A model generated the notes under the pieces. It had not been told where the DNA came from. It searched no databases and was given only the letters and a program-made list of their open reading frames with translations. Positions 57,151 through 64,000 of a stretch of DNA of 64,000 nucleotides are shown in pieces; within the stretch, counting starts at the first letter, position 1, and the number at the start of each line of letters is the position of its first letter. The DNA lies in NCBI RefSeq assembly GCF_002994745.2, contig NC_037094.1:22297001-22361000 (forward strand), in the 5' to 3' direction. Origin of the DNA: Rosa chinensis (lineage: Eukaryota; Streptophyta; Magnoliopsida; Rosales; Rosaceae). The translations under genes and the position numbers were made by a program.

Positions 57151-57707
57151 TAGAGGCCTGAAATTGTTCTTGTCTGCATAACTAGAAAAGAAATCTTAAA
57201 GTAATGAAGAATGGGGGTCACCTCGGGACTGTCATATAGGGAATTGTATCGACGTCCTTATTGTGCTGGATGTAACGCAGAAATTTATCAAAACAATTCT
57301 CTGGGTTGTCAGGTCTTGCTTTTGGTTTGGTGAAAGTAGTAAACATCATGTAGCTGATAAACAGCATATGCAGTAGTTGAGATGCACTTCATGCCGTCTC
57401 CACATGAGCATAATTGCTTTTGCATTGGTTACAAAATTCCAACCCATCCATCAAACACAAACATTGCTTTCGAACAGGAAAAATTTAACATAGCATTCAG
57501 TTTAGCAACATATGGGGTTACTCCATCCATATATACTCCCAACTCATCAATGCCATACGAGTATGGTTACAGTGATTCAGGATTGTTTACCATGGACTAA
57601 ATCCAGGCAGCTTATGCTAAAAGACGAAGCTAGCAAACGTTAACTGGGGAAAGGATAGTTCAGTATGAAAATGCCTACATTGAAATTTCAACCATTTTTG
57701 AGGGAAC

Positions 57708-60700
57708 TTAAGAAAATCCCCCAGATTTCTTCGAAATGGCAATGACGTTGAAGTTGAGAGACTCGGGATTTTTCTGGATCATGCCCTGTATGACTTTAGC
57801 TGCATCCTGTTATTCATAAAAGGTTTATATGGTTATAAAATATTCAGATGGGTCGATGACAAAGTGTGTCGAGGAAAACACACTAAATGAAGAGGTGAAA
57901 ACTGTGCATAAAGACTTGGAAACAATAATTTAGGATATATGAATTCAAGAAATGCTGTGTCTAAGAAAACTCCCCAAGATGCAAGCATTATCAAGTTAGA
58001 TTGCTTGATTGAATTTTCCACAACACATGGATATGAAAGCAGGGGAACAGAAAATATGCTCCTCCTAGCAGATTTGACACTCCAAGACAAAGGCCAATTC
58101 TCAGCACCATTAACTCTAACTGACCCTGCCATAAAGAGCTACCGCCTGTGGCTTCAGACTGGCAGCACTATTGACTCAAACATTTCTTCTAGACTTGCAC
58201 TCATAATCAAAGCATAATCTCCCTAAACTTTAGCATAATTGATTTGTTTTGTTTTCAAATTAAGTAGATATATGGTACAATGAATCCAAGGAAAGAGGAG
58301 GATAAACCGGATAACAGATTAAACTAGACTTAAAATTAGAAACGATCTAACTGTTCAATTCTGTAGCTTCATTTTGAAACAATTGGACCTTAACTTTTTC
58401 ATCTATCTTCTTCTTGCTCTTTCCTTGATCTTTATATAGGTTTTGCCATTTTGGTTTTATTCCTCTTATTTTTAAATCAAAGTGCGCGATGACTTTTCTT
58501 ATACCTGTAATAGAGTGGTTGGTGAAGACGGGCCGTGAGAGATCGGACCTGACTTCCTCCCATCAAGCTCATATAGTTCCCCTACATGTCACAATACTTC
58601 TTTTTTCAAGATGGACAAAAAAAAAAAAAAAAAAAATAGAGAAAGAGAGAGAGAGATCTGTACCGTCCACACATGCATAGCTGATAAAGTGAGTGTCAAC
58701 CTCATCTGTAGCCTGAAAGGAAAATAGGTGCATGGCATGAGGAGCAGAAGCCACCTATACCCAACAAAAAAGAAAGAAAGAAAAAGAGAGAGAGAGAAAT
58801 AGATTGCTACTTAAAATATATAACCTCTGTGTCACCAGCAGTAGCTGCTACTGAATGAGCAACTTCCATTTCATTGTCATTTTCAAGGAATGCTGCACGC
58901 TACATAGCAGGACAAATAGATTATATAGGTATCACAAATGGATGATAATGTTAGGCAAGAACAATATCACTACGGCTATATATCAACCAGTCAAACTGAA
59001 AGGACTGAAAAGATGATAGGGAGAGTATAGAACCTCCAATGGATCCATGCTTGCAGTACTTTTGAAAAATCTATCCAAGAATGACCCGTCAACTGGAACA
59101 AGACAAAAATGCAGAAAAAAAGACAAATCAACTACTGTCATGAAATCTAAAGGAAATGGAGCAACAATCCAGAAAAAGATTAAAACACTGATTTGGCTCT
59201 GCCAGGGAAACATATTCTCAATAAACAGACATACTTCAGAAAAATATAGCGGTTAATCAAGGCAACAGTACCGGTGTCTAGAACTGCCTAGTTTCAGGAC
59301 ATTGTTGGTGTCTGGTCCTGCCTCTTTTTCCTCCCCAAGTGTTATTCTAGGCAAAAATTAGTATCTACAACTACCTAGGTTCTGGACATTGTTGGTATCT
59401 AGAACTGCCTCTTTTTCCTCCCCAAGTGCTATTCTAGGCAAAAATTAGTATCTACAACTACCTAGGTTCTGGGCAGTGTTGGTATATAGAGCTGCCTAGT
59501 TTCAGGAAAGGGCGTAATGAACTAGCTACTGCTCAGCTAGAAAGCTTCCACTTTGGACCATTGGCCCAAACATAATAAGCCCTATTTGGGTCTAAATTGA
59601 AATGTCCATGCTAGTACAAGTACTAGTACTAGCTATATACTAACACTAACACTAATATAATAAAAAAATTGGGTAACATAATCCTATCATTGAGTCTTGA
59701 GAATCTTAATGTTCCTTGGGCTATTTCTAGGATCGAACGGTCTGTTTTCCCTTAATATCACCTGTACCTTCTCCTTTCTTGTCGTTCTACAGTCTTTCTC
59801 TCAATTTGTTCTCTAAAAGTACAATATTCCTAAATCTCTATCATACCATGCACACCAGAGTCATAGCAACACCCACAATAAATTGTTATCAGAGCAAAAT
59901 TCCTCTCCATTGTTGTACTTCAAATGCGTGGTTACAAATGCTGAACATTCATCTAAAGTTTAAGCTTTGTTTCAACTCAAGATAATGAAGGCAATAAGAA
60001 GACACTCATTGAGTTAGTTTTCAAAAGCGCACACAAGAAAGTATGCTTAGACCAAATGTGAATAGAAATGGGGAATGCTGATTCATCATCTTCAGCCCCC
60101 ATGAAGGAGGAACCAAGATTATTTAAAGGATTAAAAGGTGTGAAATTGGAATTTCCTGATTTCTATGGGGATAGCAACCCTGGTGTCTTCCTCAATTTCA
60201 AGTGCAGGAATCCAAAAGAAGTTAACATTTCCAAGGCAGACGGACACTCAAAAAAATATGAGAAACCTTACAATCTATTATTCACTACAGTGATCAAATT
60301 ACTTGTGTGCAATGAATACACTCCAATGATGGACAATACATATCTACCATGCATAATTATAATAGGAACTCATCAATAACAAGAAAATTCTGAAACACTC
60401 ACCAAGTTTGATCTCTGAAGTGATGTTTCCAACAGCATGCAGAAGTCCAATAGTTCCACAAGCATTGCCCACGGTTTGTTTCATAAAATAAACATTATCT
60501 TTGGTTTCCTACAACAAGAATTGTATGAAAAAGAAAATCATATAACTCCAAAACCAAACACTGTACTTTGCTATCACAAATTAGTAACTCATGAGAAACA
60601 CTGGAAATGTCAAAGTACACAAAAAGTATGCAAGAAAAACCACCTGGATATGTGTGTGTGCGGGCATCAAATTAAATTTCCTCGCACTTACCTGTTTTTC

Positions 60701-61902
60701 ATTTAACTGCATCATTCTCTCTTCTTCAGTCTGAAAAGAATTCAAACTTTCCTCAAATCAGGAGACAAGTATACTTTCAAAATGTGTAACAAAACAAAGG
60801 ACTGAAAAGAGCTTAACTTGAATAATGATAGCCATCCACAAAGTTAAGAATTGAAAATATAAAAAGAAAAACCGGAGGAAGTTACAAAACCTTGGGGGTT
60901 AAAGGATAAAGAAACAGCACAGCAAGTACAGGCTTTGGAACCATTTCTAAGAGTTCTCCATCCAAACCGTAAACGTCATAGCATTCTGCCTCATCCTCTT
61001 GAAGACCCAATCCCCAAAGGAACTGCGATTAGAAAATAAAAGAAACATATATTAAAAGTTCCCTTCTGAAATTCAATTTGGTTATTATGTCTATCAAAAA
61101 TTGCACACTGTGATGCACACTTCTTGATAGAAAGTGGTTGTTTTCTTGAAGATGCAATCTTTGAAAAATCACCAATCTAATTTACAAAAAAGCATACTAA
61201 AGTTATGATAAAGAAGAGTATAGTAACGAAAATAATGAACTCATATTAGCCAAAGTGGAAGAGAGAAGGAAACAGCAGAGAGATTCGACACAGTGCTCAC
61301 GGAACCTCGGTACTGCATCATCACTTTCTCAAGAATCCGATCATTTAACAATTAAGCGACTGTACTCAATTTCTGGAACTAAAACTCTATCCTAATAGGC
61401 CGAACACTTTCTCCCTTCACTTCATAGCTCATACAAATCAATATCATCCACTAAACTTACATAAACCATCTGATTTAAGTTTCTGTCATAGAAAAATGTC
61501 AAGTATTAGTTCAATTCCAAAGGTCAGAGCTAAAGCTTTCCTATCATCTCTGTTGCCATCTATTCAAGTTCAAATTCCTACTCAACAAGCCTTTTAACTA
61601 ATCCGAATCACCGAAACTATTTCAGCACAAACTCGAACAGAATTCATCTAATCCAAAAGAAACAGAACACTCAAATTTCTACATCAAATTCAAACAAAAC
61701 CCTAGCTATTCGTTTTTGGGTATACAAAAGTTTCAATCTTTTTCAGGATTTCTGCAGAAACAAACAAACAAACAATCATAGCATATAATCAAGAGAATAG
61801 GAGATAATCAGGGATTGATTTCAATACCTGGTTCATAACATCGGGATTAGCTTCAAGAGGAAGCCATCTCTTAGCGGCCTGGGTTCTGTAGGGAGAAGCC
61901 AT
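57708..61902 (-). CDS. UCH3: Ubiquitin C-terminal hydrolase 3 (UCH family, UCHL3-like)
   Basis: A cysteine protease (peptidase C12) that releases ubiquitin from small C-terminal adducts and precursors, mainly cytosolic. Nine coding exons with GT-AG introns: 61828-61902, 60891-61022, 60692-60730, 60403-60508, 59034-59092, 58825-58899, 58664-58712, 58505-58581, 57708-57806. They join in phase to 236 aa. The start [20 protein letters not shown] fits the plant family. Catalytic residues are visible: oxyanion Gln93 and Cys99 in [12 protein letters not shown], His170 in VDTHFISY, Asp185 in [11 protein letters not shown]. The crossover-loop region is exon 6. The end is [19 protein letters not shown]. 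Intron 4 (59093-60402) is long and repeat-laden. No disruption was seen, so it is likely functional. Confidence 0.95.
59272..59506. repeat. 87-bp tandem repeat in UCH3 intron 4
   Basis: Two full units at 59299-59385 and 59386-59472, differing at a few bases (shared CTGCCTCTTTTTCCTCCCCA, AAAAATTAGTATCTACAACT). Partial units lie on both sides. Confidence 0.88.
59880..60379 (+). mobile_element. Possible LTR-retrotransposon fragment (primer site plus gag-like) in UCH3 intron 4
   Basis: TTGTTATCAGAGC (about 59883-59895) resembles an initiator-Met primer site with one mismatch. About 170 bp downstream an open frame from 60068 contains [20 protein letters not shown]. This resembles the start of plant Gypsy Gag (pattern I-PxFxGxxxPxxFLxW), then loses similarity. 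It lies antisense to UCH3. LTR limits were not found; tentative. Confidence 0.4.
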
Positions 61903-61990
61903 CTCAGGGATTTGATATTGTTCTGCTGCCTTTTCCTTTTCGTGTGTTGAGGGAATTCTGAGACTTCTTTTGTTGCTGTGGACTGTGGTT

Positions 61991-62002
61991 TATATATATA
62001 TA
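61991..62002 (-). promoter_or_regulatory. Putative TATA region of UCH3
   Basis: TATATATATATA about 90-100 bp upstream of the UCH3 ATG on the minus strand. Confidence 0.45.
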
Positions 62003-62038
62003 GGTTTTGGGTAGTGGGCATCTACTTTCAACTAGTGC

Positions 62039-62077
62039 GAGTGACGCTGTTTCAAGGCCCATAGCTAAGCGTCACTC
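62039..62077. repeat. 10-bp inverted repeat
   Basis: GAGTGACGCT and AGCGTCACTC separated by 19 nt, just upstream of the UCH3 promoter; may be a small fold-back scar or regulatory dyad. Confidence 0.6.
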
Positions 62078-62199
62078 ACATCTTTTTCCTTCATCTATTT
62101 TCTTTTTCTTGGGAAAATTACAGAAATGTATTTATCATTATCTTTCATGTAGTTATCCAACTCTTATAGTTTGAGGACAATACAAAGCTATAGTTTTCT

Positions 62200-62780
62200 T
62201 CCATCTGGTGGGTATTTCATCACTAAAGAACATGTCTACTATATTCCGATGGCTCTATAGGGACATCTCGTCTCGAATAACGTTCATTTTTTTACTAATA
62301 ACTACATTAATTCAATTCGGTAGCCATGCAATTACATCAACAACCTCGGTAGGAAGAAAGACTTCACAGGCTCGATGGTACCAAACTTCCAACCAAGCCG
62401 GTTGTACCGACCATAACTTAATCCGGTCATGGACTCTCAACCGAGGGCTCATATCGGCCACGCATCTGACATGTTGACAGGTACTTTCTTCCACAAATGC
62501 ATGTGTGCTAGCCTTGCCTGTGTTATATCTGAACCGATGAAGGGAATATTCCCCATGACATGCCCTATCCAAGGACTCCACATCAAGTAAAGGGTATTTG
62601 CGGCCTCCAAGCAAACTCCTATATATACCGCATTCTTTTACCATTTGGGTAAGTCAAGCTTCTCTCACTGTATCCGCTTTTACGTTCTCATCACTTCGTG
62701 ATTAACTTGAGCGTCAAACAGTTATTAGTCGGTACACACCGACCCTCTTTTGACCATTTTTATCTATCTTGAAGATACTA
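62200..62780 (+). repeat. Probable degraded Gypsy-type LTR fragment
   Basis: A TATA-like CTATATATACC (about 62620-62630) is followed by TACCATTTGGGTAAGTCAAG, CTCTCACTG, TTTACGTTCTCA and AACTTGAGCGTC with GGTACACACC. This order recalls LTRs of plant Tat/Ogre-like elements. Open frames on either strand here are not convincing genes. Ends and target duplication were not identified. Confidence 0.35.
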
Positions 62781-63843
62781 AAGTGGATCCAATCGAACTT
62801 CTATAGATCTCACCGAGAATCCCATAAACAAAGTCTATAATACTCATGTCCACTGATTTTGTTTAGGTAGAAGGTTCTAAGTTCAACTCAAATGTTTTAG
62901 TTGTAATTTATTCAATTCTTTAAACTCTTAACGATTTACCGCCAAAAAAAAGAAAAAAGAAAAAGAGGGTCCATAATTCTTCTCTTGGGAGTGTTATGGT
63001 GTTATTTGGTCATTTTTCAATGGATAGCATCTTTGATTTGTGGAGTCCCCAAGACGCTTCTACATAACTAAGAAGTCTTGATAACCTATTAACACTGGAA
63101 AACTGGACTTGGGCTCCATTTGGTTCGTGAGTAAGAGGCAACTTTGATGATTTATAGCTGCCACTTGGGCTTAATTGTTTTACCCGTCCATTGCATTCTC
63201 TTGAATCTTGATCCTGTTAAAGATGTTCTTGCTTCAATCTCTTTCATGTTTGCAAGTAGCTAAAGAAATTGTTCCCCTTTCAAAAAAAAGAAGAAGAAAT
63301 TGTTCTTGTTCTAGACAGATGGACTCATTTTTAATTAGATGTATCATCATCATCTTTGTAAATACAAATGATCACATAATAAACAGAAGAAGAATGCTAT
63401 CTAGCCTCTGAAAATATGATTCTTACGTTGTTTTACATTCTCGGTCCAATTTCAATCCGAGTCACTTTGCTTCAAAGAAGAAGATTCAGTTGCCAAGAGC
63501 GCAAGAACTCTAGGCTCACCCTTTCATGAGATATGAGATATATACATGAAAGGATAGGATAGAGGCGTCAGGTGGTCGCCACTGGAAGAAGGTGAAAGGA
63601 AAATTGACGAGAAAACCTTGGAACTAGTTTGATCTGATTTCTTGGGGCGAGATTTGTATGGTTTTGTTAGAGAAATTTTGGTAATCCGTTTTTATCGTGG
63701 ACTTAAACTAAGCCCGTGTTTCTGTAATCCTTCTTTTGTTTGGTTTTAGAAATCCTTCTACGAACAAGTCTCTTTGTCCAAATCCTCTATAGAATAGGAA
63801 ACCTTTCCAGTCCCCATTTAGGCTAAAGCAAGCAGTCAAGCAC
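62781..63843. other. Intergenic DNA upstream of the right-edge gene
   Basis: AT-rich, no coding feature recognised. Confidence 0.45.
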
Positions 63844-63852
63844 TATATATAT
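63844..63852 (+). promoter_or_regulatory. TATA box of the right-edge gene
   Basis: TATATATAT, about 130 bp before the ATG at 63983, with a C/T-rich probable 5' UTR (about 63940-63975) between. Confidence 0.5.
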
Positions 63853-63982
63853 GTGCAACTGGCCACAATATTTGTCATTCAGATCTTCAGTACCTAGCAC
63901 ATCTCTTTCGGTTCATACTCGACTTCAGATTCCTTGCACACTCCTGTTCTCTTTTTCTCTCAACTAGTTTCGTTGTTTCATC

Positions 63983-64000
63983 ATGGCCTTGAGAAACACC
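63983..64000 (+). CDS. 5' end of a gene cut by the window edge
   Basis: ATG GCC TTG AGA AAC ACC encodes MALRNT and runs off the window. The support is the TATA box and pyrimidine-rich leader upstream and a good ATG context (TCATCATGGCC). Six residues do not identify the protein. Confidence 0.5.

Noticed and set aside
57382..57600. 72-codon plus-strand frame downstream of UCH3
   Set aside because: Antisense to the expected UCH3 3' region, no recognisable motif.
62208..62644. Overlapping plus (89 aa) and minus (110 aa) frames as genes
   Set aside because: Opposed overlapping frames in a stretch that looks like an LTR; no domain seen on either strand.

Overview
The window is nuclear DNA of a flowering plant. 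Evidence: multi-exon genes with GT-AG introns, AT-rich intergenic DNA, nested Ty1/Copia and Ty3/Gypsy LTR retrotransposons, a plant-type L1 LINE with a C-terminal RNase H domain, MULE-type elements, and plant genes (a group IX ERF, CSN7, UCH3, an oleosin relic). A eudicot is clear. Rosaceae is my impression only.

Left third (1-26.5 kb) is almost all mobile DNA. Two short retroposons sit at one site (11-358), then a TIR element (391-1279) and a 202-bp solo LTR (3135-3336). A three-level nest fills 4282-26495. Element A (Copia, 441-bp LTRs) is interrupted in its leader by element B (Copia, LTRs 180 and 228 bp, 5-bp target duplication ATTAG). B is interrupted in pol by element C (Gypsy chromovirus type, 2.4-kb LTRs, 5-bp target duplication CATGG). 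LTR divergence by eye is about 3% for A, about 3% for B and about 0.1% for C, which fits the nesting order. C lacks the catalytic core of reverse transcriptase. Each of its LTRs carries nine tandem hairpins with changing but pairing stems and an invariant apical loop.

Middle (26.5-46 kb): gene-poor DNA, a small MULE-type MITE (32855-33041), then one ERF transcription-factor gene (33938-34860). The ERF has a 1-nt deletion inside the AP2 domain. A 5'-truncated LINE follows on the minus strand (35647-39597), then a long-TIR MITE (42195-42597). About 20 bp further on is a MULE (42616-44435) that carries the 3' coding end of a MIEL1-like RING E3 ligase gene, making it a Pack-MULE.

Right (46-64 kb): two conserved housekeeping genes on the minus strand. 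COP9 signalosome subunit CSN7 has nine coding exons (46063-51402, 260 aa). Ubiquitin C-terminal hydrolase UCH3 has nine coding exons (57708-61902, 236 aa). Both act in ubiquitin/NEDD8 biology, but nothing in the sequence suggests that the neighbourhood is functional. Between them are a Gypsy RNase H relic, a local repeat cluster with a GC-rich exon-like fragment, an oleosin pseudogene and a 60-bp tandem repeat. A further plus-strand gene starts at 63983 and runs off the window. No tRNA, rRNA or CRISPR array was seen. All comparisons were made by eye; exon boundaries rest on reading frame, GT/AG sites and remembered family sequence.
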